A stretch of DNA of 10,671 nucleotides from Thermoplasmata archaeon (GCA_029858465.1 JAOUEZ010000028.1:1-10671), one strand, 5' to 3'. Positions 1-6,924 are shown, numbered from the stretch's first letter. Made by a program: numbers and translations. The notes: generated by a model not told the origin, from the letters alone.

Positions 1-3
1 TTT

Positions 4-186
4 TCAAGTACTTGTCTCCCGACTGGACAAGAAAGTCGGAAGATCTGAGATCTCTCGGAGACGGTTTCTCGATCTTTGAATCCGCACTGAAATATATCGA
101 GCAAAAATGGTGATTGCCCCTTCCGACTTTATTGCCTCACACCACCCTATAGCAATCTCACAAAGCTCATCATTCGAATGCTTCAT
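4..186 (-). CDS. Doubtful small ORF, unknown product
   Basis: An open frame of 60 codons from an ATG at 186 (a TTG two codons earlier is also possible) to a TGA at 4-6. The product is basic in its C-terminal half, and I recognise no domain, signal peptide or membrane segment. No ribosome binding site precedes the ATG. An A/T run at 194-206 resembles a TATA box but sits too close (about 15 bases) for the usual 26-base spacing. It may be a chance ORF or the remnant of a gene lying further left. The rest of 1-260 shows nothing I can name. Confidence 0.22.
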   Translation of the reverse strand: MKHSNDELCEIAIGWCEAIKSEGAITIFARYISVRIQRSRNRLREISDLPTFLSSRETST

Positions 187-260
187 TAGCAACGATTTTT
201 TTAAAAATTCATAGCACGGACAAGCAAATCCGACAATCGTCGATAAACATCGTTAAATCG

Positions 261-268
261 AATATAAA
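261..268 (+). promoter_or_regulatory. TATA box for the membrane protein
   Basis: AATATAAA is a good archaeal TATA match. A start about 26 bases beyond its centre falls near 290, which would place the transcript start between the GTG at 282 and the ATG at 303. A weaker box (TTAAAT, about 253-258) would instead suit a leaderless GTG at 282. Confidence 0.5.
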
Positions 269-302
269 AGTATAAGAACACGTGGATTTTTTCTGCTCCC
301 CT

Positions 303-1121
303 ATGAAATCGGGGGAGAAGCGGCATTTGAGGTTTTTTAATGAGCTGTCAGCACTGTCGGTGCATTTAATTATCGTGATATTCTTCAGCTCGATGCTAAC
401 GATTATCTGGCCTCTCCGATTGAATGATAACATCGAGACCTGGTATTTCTTGCATTCTTCTGTATTCCAAGGGGTCGCCGCTCTCGCCGGAATATGCCTA
501 ATTGCAGCCTTCTTCTTCTACGAGAGACTCGAAGTCCATTTGGAGAACCTGAAGAACGATTGCGTCAGAACAGTAAGGAGATTGATCAAGAGAGGCGGAA
601 TCATGTTCGATGAGGCGACTATTATCGGCATTCTTCAGGATACCGGGAAGAAAATGAAACAATTGGAAGAGACGGCAACACAGAAAAGTGTGGGCACTGA
701 TGTTGAAAAAGCGAAGGAGAAGTGGAACGCTCTTTATGATTCCTACATTTGGGTCTATGAATCTCTGAAGGATATCGCTCATACTGAGGCGAGAAAATCG
801 AGTCTCACAAAATTCGTCGAGGATTATTTCTTGCCAATGTTCGCGCCAATACTGTGGTCAATCATATCAATATGTCTCACGGAGCCAATGATATCCAGCC
901 CGTTTCTGTTGTCCTTCTCGATGTATCTGTCGTTGCTTTTAACAATATTGGTCATCTCTAAACTCGTCTATGGGATGATATGGGGAACCTGGCATGAATT
1001 CGTAGTGAGACGCCTAGATCCGTCAGATTTCATCTTGAACAGCCTTGCGAGACTCGGGATAAGTAATAGCACGGCTGATCTAATGATTGAAATGGAGAAA
1101 TCTTTGACATCGAAGGAATAA
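303..1121 (+). CDS. Four-helix membrane protein, unknown function
   Basis: I do not recognise the family. The frame is open from a GTG at 282 (279 residues). I prefer the ATG at 303 (272 residues) because the best TATA box would start the transcript near 290; neither start has a clear ribosome binding site. In 279-residue numbering, hydrophobic segments lie at about 25-46, 60-80, 183-200 and 207-234. They form two hairpins separated by a charged region of about 100 residues (81-182). That middle region is lysine/glutamate-rich and looks helical, possibly coiled coil around 140-168. A short tail of about 45 residues follows the last helix. With both hairpins in the membrane, the central region and both termini would sit on the same side, probably the cytoplasm. 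The gene is convergent with the riboflavin kinase gene and has no same-strand partner, so context gives no functional clue. It looks like lineage-specific or accessory content. Confidence 0.75.
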   Translation: MKSGEKRHLRFFNELSALSVHLIIVIFFSSMLTIIWPLRLNDNIETWYFLHSSVFQGVAALAGICLIAAFFFYERLEVHLENLKNDCVRTVRRLIKRGGIMFDEATIIGILQDTGKKMKQLEETATQKSVGTDVEKAKEKWNALYDSYIWVYESLKDIAHTEARKSSLTKFVEDYFLPMFAPILWSIISICLTEPMISSPFLLSFSMYLSLLLTILVISKLVYGMIWGTWHEFVVRRLDPSDFILNSLARLGISNSTADLMIEMEKSLTSKE

Positions 1122-1126
1122 AAAAA
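1120..1126 (-). terminator. T-tract downstream of riboflavin kinase
   Basis: On the minus strand a run of seven T lies about 55 bases past the kinase stop codon. It overlaps the stop codon of the convergent membrane protein gene. Archaeal RNA polymerase often terminates at such T-runs without a hairpin; no strong stem is visible here. Confidence 0.45.
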
Positions 1127-1179
1127 GGGTAGAATTAGAATCGTAGAAAATGGTGAGAAAATTCGGTCGCGTCAATCAC

Positions 1180-1842
1180 TTAGCTCGAAAGAGAGATTAT
1201 GATTTCGACCTGATCTCCATCTCTAAGTCCGAGCGTTCTTCTAAGATGATATTTGCATACAATTTCAAGCACGTTGGTGTAATGAGATCTCGTCGGCATA
1301 ACCACCGCGCATTCCATGTTGTGTATTTTGGCGAAGAAGCATTTCACATCTCCGAAGGTCCTGCCCTCCTTCTCGAAGCCTTTCACAATCACTCCTTCGG
1401 CTTTTCTCAATATGTCGAGCTTCGGCAGTTCGGACTCGCCGACCTTGATATTCAGAGTGCCCTCGTACGGCTTGAACCATAGCTTCTTCTGGAACTGGTC
1501 GAGGTACTCAGGCTGATTGACATAATATTGACCTTCTCCAAGACCCGAAATTACGGTGCCGATAATTACAAGATGATCCTTCATTTCGAATATTCTCTGG
1601 TAGTCCGAATACTCCTTCCTGAGGAGGTCAAAACCCTTCTCTGTAAGCTTTATCCGCTGCCTTCTTGCGCCGAGATCCCTCTCAATCAGACCGTTCGACA
1701 ACAGCTCGAGTATCTTTTTCGATGCGGATTGCTGGCTTATGTCCAAGAGCTCCCCGAGTTCTCTCGATGAGATGGCGATGTAGTCGTGCACTCCGCCGAG
1801 CAGAGCAATCTGTTTGAGAGTGGCGATATGCTTGTCCCTCAT
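1180..1842 (-). CDS. ribK: CTP-dependent riboflavin kinase with N-terminal winged helix
   Basis: Phosphorylates riboflavin to FMN using CTP, the archaeal route to flavin cofactors. From the ATG at 1842 the product is 220 residues, the length of Thermoplasma-type RibK. Residues 1-80 form a MarR-like winged helix (recognition region about 33-50, wing about 57-66). Residues 90-220 are the RibK domain, with the motif SGLGEGQYY at 99-107, PYEGTLN at 125-131 (the Asn is the metal/nucleotide ligand in the family), VMPTRSHY at 181-188 and a C-terminal GLRDGDQVE. The frame continues upstream to 1911. The start at 1842 is preferred because a TATA box is centred 26 bases before it (leaderless transcript) and the longer form would overlap the PIN gene and contain the promoter. 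In archaea with this fusion the protein (RbkR type) is both kinase and transcriptional regulator of riboflavin genes; that dual role is inferred here from architecture. It follows the S6e operon on the same strand but should be transcribed separately. Confidence 0.93.
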   Translation of the reverse strand: MRDKHIATLKQIALLGGVHDYIAISSRELGELLDISQQSASKKILELLSNGLIERDLGARRQRIKLTEKGFDLLRKEYSDYQRIFEMKDHLVIIGTVISGLGEGQYYVNQPEYLDQFQKKLWFKPYEGTLNIKVGESELPKLDILRKAEGVIVKGFEKEGRTFGDVKCFFAKIHNMECAVVMPTRSHYTNVLEIVCKYHLRRTLGLRDGDQVEIIISLSS

Positions 1843-1864
1843 CGAAGGTCGATATACGTCTCTG

Positions 1865-1871
1865 TTTAAAT
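1865..1871 (-). promoter_or_regulatory. TATA box for ribK (leaderless)
   Basis: The minus strand reads ATTTAAA. Its centre (1868) is 26 bases upstream of the ATG at 1842, the distance expected when transcription begins at the first base of the start codon. This supports both the chosen start and an independent transcript. I saw no clear palindromic operator around it. Confidence 0.6.
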
Positions 1872-1883
1872 GATTTGTGCAGG

Positions 1884-1889
1884 AAAAAA
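1884..1889 (-). terminator. T-tract ending the S6e operon
   Basis: Six consecutive T on the minus strand, nine bases beyond the PIN gene stop and just before the ribK TATA box. The position fits termination of the S6e - aIF2 gamma - PIN transcript. No stem is visible, so this rests on the T-run alone. Confidence 0.4.
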
Positions 1890-1897
1890 CACGGCAT

Positions 1898-2269
1898 TCA
1901 AGCAAAATCAAGCCGCTGGCATTCTCTCATCCTTATGACTGGTATTGATGAATTTCGTAGTATCTTTATAAGTTCTTGGTCATTGGTGACGACTGCCGCA
2001 TGCTCTTTCTTGGCAATCTCTATCACTCCTCGGTCTCCCTTTTTAGATGCTTCGACAACGCGGAACTTATTCGCGAGCTTAATTGCGGCCTTGGCTTCCG
2101 AAGCTTTAATCTTGGTCAGCTCATCGATCACGCAAGACGGGACGATGATTTCCACATTTCCAAGAAGCCTCGTAATCTCAGAGACAATATCGACCTTGAA
2201 CTGAAAGGGAATCAGAAGTGCGTTCGAATCCAGAACAACATGTTTGATGTCGCTGAGCACAGGGATCAC
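1898..2269 (-). CDS. PIN-domain nuclease, Fcf1/VapC9-like
   Basis: A single PIN domain of 123 residues. The four acidic residues that hold the catalytic metals in PIN ribonucleases are visible: Asp14 (in VVLDSNALL), Glu50 (VIDEL), Asp79 (KKGDRG) and Asp97 (VTNDQEL), so the enzyme is likely active. No antitoxin gene is adjacent, which argues against a VapBC toxin. Its place directly behind aIF2 gamma, in an operon with S6e, matches the conserved archaeal arrangement of a stand-alone PIN protein related to eukaryotic Fcf1/Utp24, which cleaves pre-rRNA. A role in rRNA maturation is therefore inferred from context, not proved. The start is a GTG 13 bases after the aIF2 gamma stop, preceded by a weak CAAGG; the ATG overlapping that stop codon is out of frame and closes after five codons. 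Confidence 0.88.
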   Translation of the reverse strand: MIPVLSDIKHVVLDSNALLIPFQFKVDIVSEITRLLGNVEIIVPSCVIDELTKIKASEAKAAIKLANKFRVVEASKKGDRGVIEIAKKEHAAVVTNDQELIKILRNSSIPVIRMRECQRLDFA

Positions 2270-2282
2270 GTGCCTTGGACCA

Positions 2283-3515
2283 TTATTCGAGTATTCCGTA
2301 GCCTATGAGCCTCCATTTTCCGGCTATGCGCCTTGAGATGGCGATTCTATGGCCTTTCTCCGCACAAATCGGGATCTTGAGCGATACCTGGGACACATCT
2401 TCTCTGCCGCTCTTTACAACTCCGACCGTCGTCGCAGTCCCCGCGCTGAGCATCAATGGCTCATTCGTCTTGACACTCTCCACGGATACGTTCTCTACCA
2501 GCCCTACAACTCTCTTGAGAAGGTATGTCCGCATGGTGAAATCCTTCACCACTTTCGGAAGAGTTCCCGGTTTTCCAGCCAATCTCCCGACGAGCGAATC
2601 CGATTTTGTGAGCGAGGGATCGAGATATGTGCCAATCGCTATCAATCCGCCGGGGCCGACCTTTTCGAAGCCGGAGCCTCCGGCATAAAGAGAGGACACC
2701 TTTGTCCGCAGGGGTATTTCCTCTCCTCGTCCTCCGAGCTCAATAGGTACGCCCGGGAGCACCTCGATCTCGTCGTCGAGGGCGATTTCTCCCTGGCTGA
2801 GGCTTCCTCCTATCACGCCTCCCCTGAGATCTTCTGGGTCCACACCCGGCTTATTGACATCGAACGATCTAGCGACCTGCATACGGAAGGGTTTCTTCTC
2901 GTCATATGCGGGAGTCTTGATGTATCTTTGAATCGCATCGAGCAGTTTGTCAATATTCACATCATGATGAGCCGAGACAGGGATTATCGGTGCGTTCTCC
3001 GCCGTCGTCCCTCTCAGAAATTCCCGAATCTCCTGATAACTTTTTAACGCCTGTTCTTTTGTAACAAGGTCAATCTTGTTCTGAACGACGATGATGTTCT
3101 TGACACCCATTATCTCAATGGCCATCAGATGCTCCCTTGTCTGAGGCTGGGGGCACTTCTCATTGGCGGCTATCAAAAGCAACGCGCCGTTCATGAGCGC
3201 GGCCCCGGAAAGCATCGTGGCCATCAATGTTTCATGTCCTGGTGCATCTACAAAAGAGACGGAGCGGGCATACTCGCAATCGGAATTGCATTTCGGGCAT
3301 TTAGGACTCGTGCAAAATGATTCGCCCTCTTCGCATGAAGGGCATTCATAGATGGGCACATCGGCATAGCCCAAGCGTATCGAGATCCCTCGTTTGACCT
3401 CTTCGGAGTGCCTGTCCGTGATCTCACCCGTGAGTGCTTTGGCAAGAGTGGTCTTGCCATGGTCCACATGGCCGATCAGGCCGATGTTCACTTCGGGTTG
3501 AGTCGGGACGTTCAT
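2283..3515 (-). CDS. eif2g: Translation initiation factor aIF2, gamma subunit
   Basis: GTPase subunit of the aIF2 heterotrimer, which carries initiator Met-tRNA to the small ribosomal subunit. The 410-residue length is normal. Visible motifs are the P-loop GHVDHGKT at 15-22, the switch I region up to about 48, a zinc knuckle at 58-80, DAPGH at 90-94, NKID at 146-149 and SAHH at 181-184. Domains II and III follow from about residue 205. The zinc region has C58xxC61 and C73xxC76 as expected, plus two further cysteines (68 and 80). The ATG overlaps the S6e stop by four bases (ATGA) and is preceded by a GGAGGG ribosome binding site within S6e, so translation is probably coupled. The alpha and beta subunit genes are not in this window. 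Confidence 0.98.
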   Translation of the reverse strand: MNVPTQPEVNIGLIGHVDHGKTTLAKALTGEITDRHSEEVKRGISIRLGYADVPIYECPSCEEGESFCTSPKCPKCNSDCEYARSVSFVDAPGHETLMATMLSGAALMNGALLLIAANEKCPQPQTREHLMAIEIMGVKNIIVVQNKIDLVTKEQALKSYQEIREFLRGTTAENAPIIPVSAHHDVNIDKLLDAIQRYIKTPAYDEKKPFRMQVARSFDVNKPGVDPEDLRGGVIGGSLSQGEIALDDEIEVLPGVPIELGGRGEEIPLRTKVSSLYAGGSGFEKVGPGGLIAIGTYLDPSLTKSDSLVGRLAGKPGTLPKVVKDFTMRTYLLKRVVGLVENVSVESVKTNEPLMLSAGTATTVGVVKSGREDVSQVSLKIPICAEKGHRIAISRRIAGKWRLIGYGILE

Positions 3516-3916
3516 GCGCCCTCCTTCTTCTCTTTTGGCTTGATGACATCGGAGATCTGCTTGGCTCCGTGAGCTGTGACCTTGAGGTTTATCTGGACCG
3601 TCTCCGGAGATATTGCACTGCCCCTCATCGACTTGCGCCTCCTCATCCCCTTTCTCGGAGCATTGAAGCCCAGCCCCTTTGATATGAGCACTTTTGACCT
3701 GCGCCCGCTCGGCATATCCTTCCTCATCGGGAAGCCGTCCTTATCGCTGCCTCCCGTGATTAGAAGCTTGTAACCGGGAAGGCCGAGGAAGATGCCGTCT
3801 ATCTGATCGCCGATCTTTTTTCCGATGAGAGAATTAGCATGATGCCCTGCTATGGTAGTCTGATAAGATTTCCCGTTCTTCGGGTCACTTACATTGGCCT
3901 TGAACTCTACCAACAT
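3512..3916 (-). CDS. rps6e: Ribosomal protein eS6 (S6e)
   Basis: Small-subunit ribosomal protein shared by archaea and eukaryotes. The start at 3916 gives 134 residues, usual for archaeal S6e. The frame runs on upstream to 3949, but the ATG at 3916 begins the typical N-terminus (MLVEFKANVSDPKNGKSYQ) and is preceded by GGAAGTGATT, close to the archaeal consensus. Family hallmarks are GLPGYKLLITGGSDKDGFPMR at about 45-65 and the basic segment GFNAPRKGMRRRKSMRG at about 84-100. It is first in an operon with aIF2 gamma and the PIN nuclease. The eukaryotic phosphorylated C-terminal extension is absent, as expected in archaea. Confidence 0.97.
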   Translation of the reverse strand: MLVEFKANVSDPKNGKSYQTTIAGHHANSLIGKKIGDQIDGIFLGLPGYKLLITGGSDKDGFPMRKDMPSGRRSKVLISKGLGFNAPRKGMRRRKSMRGSAISPETVQINLKVTAHGAKQISDVIKPKEKKEGA

Positions 3917-3953
3917 AATCACTTCCGTTGTGAAAGGCCCTATCAACAAAGGG

Positions 3954-3961
3954 AATAAATA
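3954..3961 (-). promoter_or_regulatory. TATA box for the S6e operon
   Basis: The minus strand reads TATTTATT, with its centre about 41 bases upstream of the S6e ATG. Transcription would start near 3931, leaving a leader of about 15 bases that contains the GGAAGTGAT ribosome binding site. This separates operon 2 from the upstream aIF5B operon. Confidence 0.55.
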
Positions 3962-4035
3962 GGTTTTGGCAGAACCAGCAGGAAAACATTGCGCTAAAAG
4001 GAGGAAATGGCTGTACCGATAAAGGCCTAGAATTC

Positions 4036-4079
4036 ATCGGAAAATAACGGTATCGGAAAACGGGCAATTACATCGCCCA
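4036..4079 (-). terminator. T-rich end of the L7Ae-aIF5B operon
   Basis: On the minus strand the aIF5B stop codon sits in a weak GGGC/GCCC stem followed by GTTTTCC, with a second T4 tract 16 bases later. The element TTTTCCGAT occurs twice (4052-4060 and 4036-4044). The position fits transcript termination, but the stem is only four base pairs, so confidence is low. The remaining bases to 3962 hold no gene that I can see. Confidence 0.35.
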
Positions 4080-5825
4080 AAACGGCTCCTCTTTCCGCTT
4101 TATCTGCATGACTTCCTGCATCACTTCGACCTCATCCGACCGGAGATCCATTTTCTGTAGCTTTCTCGCATCCCCTTCGGGGATATCGATATAGAGAATG
4201 TCCTCGACTTTCAACTGCCTTCCAACGGTGACATCGTCTATCGAAATCGCGACCTCTTGCCCCATTAGCGCGACAGGCTGGCTTTGGTTTCCGCTCTGAA
4301 TGCTCCTGATCTTCCCGATCATCTTTCCGTCAGACTTTATCAATGCCTGACCTGACATGATTCTCCCGGCCAGAACTCTGACGCCTACTATCGCGGGCTT
4401 GCTTACGCGAAACACGCAGTTAGGGAGCAGCTTGATCTTGCCAGGGAATATGATCTCCATGCGTTTCTGGCCCTCTATCTCCTCTTTTTTCTTCTTCTTC
4501 CAGACCTGATAATCCTCAATCAGGCGGTATACCACATTGTTGCTCAGGACAGTCACATCATGATCTTTCAGCTCGGCCTGAGCCTCGGGAGTCATGTCGA
4601 CGTTGAATGCGAGTATGATGCGGTGTGTAGGATCTGTCGCCGTCTCCGCCTCGACGAGGTCCTTCTTCGATATTTTGCCGATCCGCGCGGTCCTTATCGG
4701 CATCTCGGCGTTCTTCATCTCGAAGGCGAGTGCCTCGATGGACCCTATCGCATCGGCTTTTGCGATAATGCCATCGGCCGCCAGCTCGATGTTGACCTCG
4801 CTCTCCTTCCGTATCTCCTCGACGACCTTTTCCTGATCCCCACGTATGACCTTGATCAATCCGCCTGCAAGGGCTGTCTCCAAATTCTGCGCAGCTATCT
4901 TGATACCTGCGGCGGCAGTAATCGTCTTCACTGAGTCGAACCGCTGTGTCGGGTCTCGTATCTCGTCGAGCGGCTTAGGCTTCAGCAACGCCTTGATTTT
5001 CGTGATAATCGGCTTCGAAGGGTCAGTGGAGGAAATTGCGACCGAATCGCCTTTCTTGATCTCTCCTTTGTAGATTATCACATCAAGGGTCGTTCCCAAC
5101 CCCTTTTCTTCCTTGAGCTCCAGGACGGTCCCTTCGGCCGCCTCCTCCTGCTCGGATTCCAGCTGATCCTCGAGGAATCTCTGGGCAAGACCGACAAGCA
5201 CCAGCAACAGGTCTGGAATGCCCTCTCCTGTTTTTCCGCTCAAAGGGATTATTGCGACCGTCTTTGTGAAATCCTCGATCTTGTCGAATCTGTCCGCGCC
5301 GATCCCGTACTCGTACAGCTTCCCGACAAGGTCGTATATGATCTGGTCGAGTTTCGCGACCGTTGACTCAGGCTGATTACGGACGGTCAGGACAAATGGT
5401 TGTTCTTTGTGCGCCCTCCATCCTTCGAGCAGGTCGATCTTGTTCGCGGCGATAATGAACGGTGTCTTGTACTTCTTCAGAATCTTCATCGATTCGATGG
5501 TCTGAGGCTGTATCCCCTGGTTGACATCAATTACAAGCACCGCGAGATCGGCGAGCGCCCCTCCTCTCGACCTGAGCGTGATGAAAGAATGATGCCCCGG
5601 GGTGTCAATGAAGAGCAGACCTGGGACCGAAAATGATTTCCCCTTTGCCATATCGCCGCACAGTTCATAGATTGTCTCGAGCGGTACCTCGGTCGCGCCA
5701 ATGTGCTGTGTGATTCCCCCGGCTTCTCGTGCCACTACATTAGTGCCTCTAATCTTATCAAGAATAGTCGACTTTCCATGGTCGACATGACCGAGCACAG
5801 ATACTATTGGCTGTCTCGTCGACAT
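4068..5825 (-). CDS. infB: Translation initiation factor aIF5B
   Basis: Archaeal homologue of eIF5B/IF2, the GTPase that promotes ribosomal subunit joining. From the ATG at 5825 it has 585 residues, normal for archaea. In this numbering the P-loop GHVDHGKS is at 12-19, DTPGH at 74-78 and NKID at 128-131, with domain II from about 230. The later domains III and IV cover the rest, ending in EPFWAM. No intein interrupts the G domain, unlike in some archaea. The frame opens three codons earlier with a GTG (5834), but that GTG is itself part of the GGTGA ribosome binding site placed five bases before the ATG, so the ATG is chosen. It is the last gene of operon 1, 42 bases after Ndk. Confidence 0.97.
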   Translation of the reverse strand: MSTRQPIVSVLGHVDHGKSTILDKIRGTNVVAREAGGITQHIGATEVPLETIYELCGDMAKGKSFSVPGLLFIDTPGHHSFITLRSRGGALADLAVLVIDVNQGIQPQTIESMKILKKYKTPFIIAANKIDLLEGWRAHKEQPFVLTVRNQPESTVAKLDQIIYDLVGKLYEYGIGADRFDKIEDFTKTVAIIPLSGKTGEGIPDLLLVLVGLAQRFLEDQLESEQEEAAEGTVLELKEEKGLGTTLDVIIYKGEIKKGDSVAISSTDPSKPIITKIKALLKPKPLDEIRDPTQRFDSVKTITAAAGIKIAAQNLETALAGGLIKVIRGDQEKVVEEIRKESEVNIELAADGIIAKADAIGSIEALAFEMKNAEMPIRTARIGKISKKDLVEAETATDPTHRIILAFNVDMTPEAQAELKDHDVTVLSNNVVYRLIEDYQVWKKKKKEEIEGQKRMEIIFPGKIKLLPNCVFRVSKPAIVGVRVLAGRIMSGQALIKSDGKMIGKIRSIQSGNQSQPVALMGQEVAISIDDVTVGRQLKVEDILYIDIPEGDARKLQKMDLRSDEVEVMQEVMQIKRKEEPFWAM

Positions 5826-5830
5826 AGAGC

Positions 5831-5835
5831 TCACC
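5831..5835 (-). promoter_or_regulatory. Ribosome binding site deciding the aIF5B start
   Basis: GGTGA on the minus strand, five bases upstream of the ATG at 5825. It matches the core of the archaeal consensus GGTGATC and overlaps the alternative GTG start, making that start unlikely. Confidence 0.6.
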
Positions 5836-5867
5836 GAAGGGTATCATATTTGATCGACCGTGAAATC

Positions 5868-6329
5868 TCAGAGCTTGCCCTCGTAAAGCCAAGGCTCATC
5901 GATCCGTTGGTATTTTTGAATCTCGTAATCGTTGAAGAACAGCTCGATTTCCCGCTTTGCAGATTCCGCGGAATCGGAGCCGTGTACGACGTTCTTGCTT
6001 GTGTGAAGCGCAAAATCCCCTCTGATCGTGCCCATCGGGGCGTCCTGGGGATTCGTCTCTCCCATCATGGAGCGGCAGACCGTAATCGCATTGTCCCCCT
6101 CGAGAACCATGCAGACAACCGGCCCGGACGTTATATACGCGATCAGACTGTCGTAGAAGCTCTTGCCTTTGTGCTCCTCGTATTGTCTCTCCGCCAGCTC
6201 CTTGGGTATCTTCATCATTTTCATTGCGCAAATCTTGATACCTCGCCCCTCAAATCGGGAGACGACATCTCCAATAAGGCCGCGCTGGACGCCGTCCGGC
6301 TTCACCATGAGAAATGTCCTCTCGATCAA
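5868..6329 (-). CDS. ndk: Nucleoside diphosphate kinase
   Basis: Transfers the gamma phosphate between nucleoside tri- and diphosphates through a phospho-histidine; beside two translational GTPase genes it can be read as a GTP supplier. It has 153 residues, normal length. Motifs are ERTFLMVKPDGVQRGLIG at 3-20, with the conserved Lys10, and the active-site NVVHGSDS with His116. The start is a TTG at 6329. The next Met (residue 8) would remove the conserved ERTF strand, and GGTGATG lies four bases upstream of the TTG. The TTG overlaps the L24e stop (TTGA), so translation is probably coupled. Ndk between L24e and aIF5B is the standard archaeal order. Confidence 0.97.
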   Translation of the reverse strand: MIERTFLMVKPDGVQRGLIGDVVSRFEGRGIKICAMKMMKIPKELAERQYEEHKGKSFYDSLIAYITSGPVVCMVLEGDNAITVCRSMMGETNPQDAPMGTIRGDFALHTSKNVVHGSDSAESAKREIELFFNDYEIQKYQRIDEPWLYEGKL

Positions 6330-6676
6330 TTCTCATCACCCTTATCTTTCTCAGCTTCCTGAGGAACAGATTTTTCCTTCTCCTCGGGCTTCTCCTTCTT
6401 CTCAGCTTTTCCCCTGACATTTCTCTTTACTTTTTTAGCCGGCTTCTTTGAATCTGACTTGCCATGCTGCGTCTCCGCGGCGAGCCTGACCCCTTTATCA
6501 CGCTTGTAAGCTGCGGTCCATTGAGTCGCACGTGGTACCCTCTTGAGATCCATAAGATTCTTGAAGCATTTATTGCTGCAGAAAATGAATGTGCTGCCAT
6601 CCTTGCGGATGAAGAGCCTTCCGGTTCCCGGCTCAATGTTGTTTCCGCAAAAGGAACACAGTTTTTGTTCGACCAT
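6326..6676 (-). CDS. rpl24e: Ribosomal protein eL24 (L24e) with long charged tail
   Basis: Zinc-binding large-subunit protein. Residues 1-65 are the normal domain, with Cys7, Cys10, Cys33 and Cys37 in the usual CxxC...CxxxC pattern and the RATQWTAAYKR helix at 49-59. Archaeal L24e is usually about 55-70 residues. Here a tail of about 50 residues follows (69-116), low in complexity and rich in Lys and Glu, without recognisable domain; it is probably disordered and may contact rRNA. The start is secure: GGTGATC, a perfect archaeal ribosome binding site, lies four bases before the ATG. It lies 38 bases after S28e and overlaps Ndk by four bases. Confidence 0.95.
   Translation of the reverse strand: MVEQKLCSFCGNNIEPGTGRLFIRKDGSTFIFCSNKCFKNLMDLKRVPRATQWTAAYKRDKGVRLAAETQHGKSDSKKPAKKVKRNVRGKAEKKEKPEEKEKSVPQEAEKDKGDEN
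6334..6340 (-). promoter_or_regulatory. Ribosome binding site deciding the ndk TTG start
   Basis: GGTGATG on the minus strand, four bases before the TTG at 6329 and inside the last codons of L24e. Spacing and sequence almost equal those of the L24e site (GGTGATC at 6681-6687), which supports the TTG start. Confidence 0.65.
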
Positions 6677-6714
6677 CAGTGATCACCATCCATATTTCGG
6701 TCAGAATATCGGTC

Positions 6715-6924
6715 CTATCTGACGCTCAGCTTCCTTGCCTCTCTCGCGGTCTCCTTGAGCATCAGAGTGTCGCCGACCCTGACTGGACCCATCACATTTC
6801 TCGTGATTATTCGTCCTTTGTCCCTTCCTTCGAGGACTCTGACTTTCACCTGGGTAGCCTCCCCAGTCATTCCGGTCTTTCCTATGACCTCTACAACCTC
6901 AGAAGGAATGCTATCATCCGCCAT
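6715..6924 (-). CDS. rps28e: Ribosomal protein eS28 (S28e)
   Basis: Small-subunit protein of 69 residues, the usual archaeal length. The central motif GRDKGRIITRNVMGPVRVGD (33-52) and the C-terminal LKETAREARKL identify the family. It is a one-domain OB-like beta barrel near the decoding and mRNA exit side of the small subunit. It starts 15 bases after the L7Ae stop, with a G-rich GGGGGCG upstream, and is followed by L24e, as in many archaeal genomes. Confidence 0.97.
   Translation of the reverse strand: MADDSIPSEVVEVIGKTGMTGEATQVKVRVLEGRDKGRIITRNVMGPVRVGDTLMLKETAREARKLSVR

Noticed and set aside
1898..2269. VapC toxin of a toxin-antitoxin pair
   Set aside because: No antitoxin-sized gene beside it; it sits in a translation operon with close spacing, fitting the Fcf1-like housekeeping family better.
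2349..3047. Plus-strand open frame of 232 codons inside aIF2 gamma
   Set aside because: Antisense to a full-length, strongly conserved gene; the product has no recognisable domain and its length is explained by codon bias of the opposite strand.
4068..5825. Intein in aIF5B
   Set aside because: Some archaeal aIF5B genes carry one, but here the G motifs are uninterrupted and the length is normal.
5703..6362. Plus-strand open frame of 219 codons across aIF5B, ndk and L24e
   Set aside because: Antisense to three well-supported genes and crossing their boundaries; arginine/histidine-rich shadow composition.
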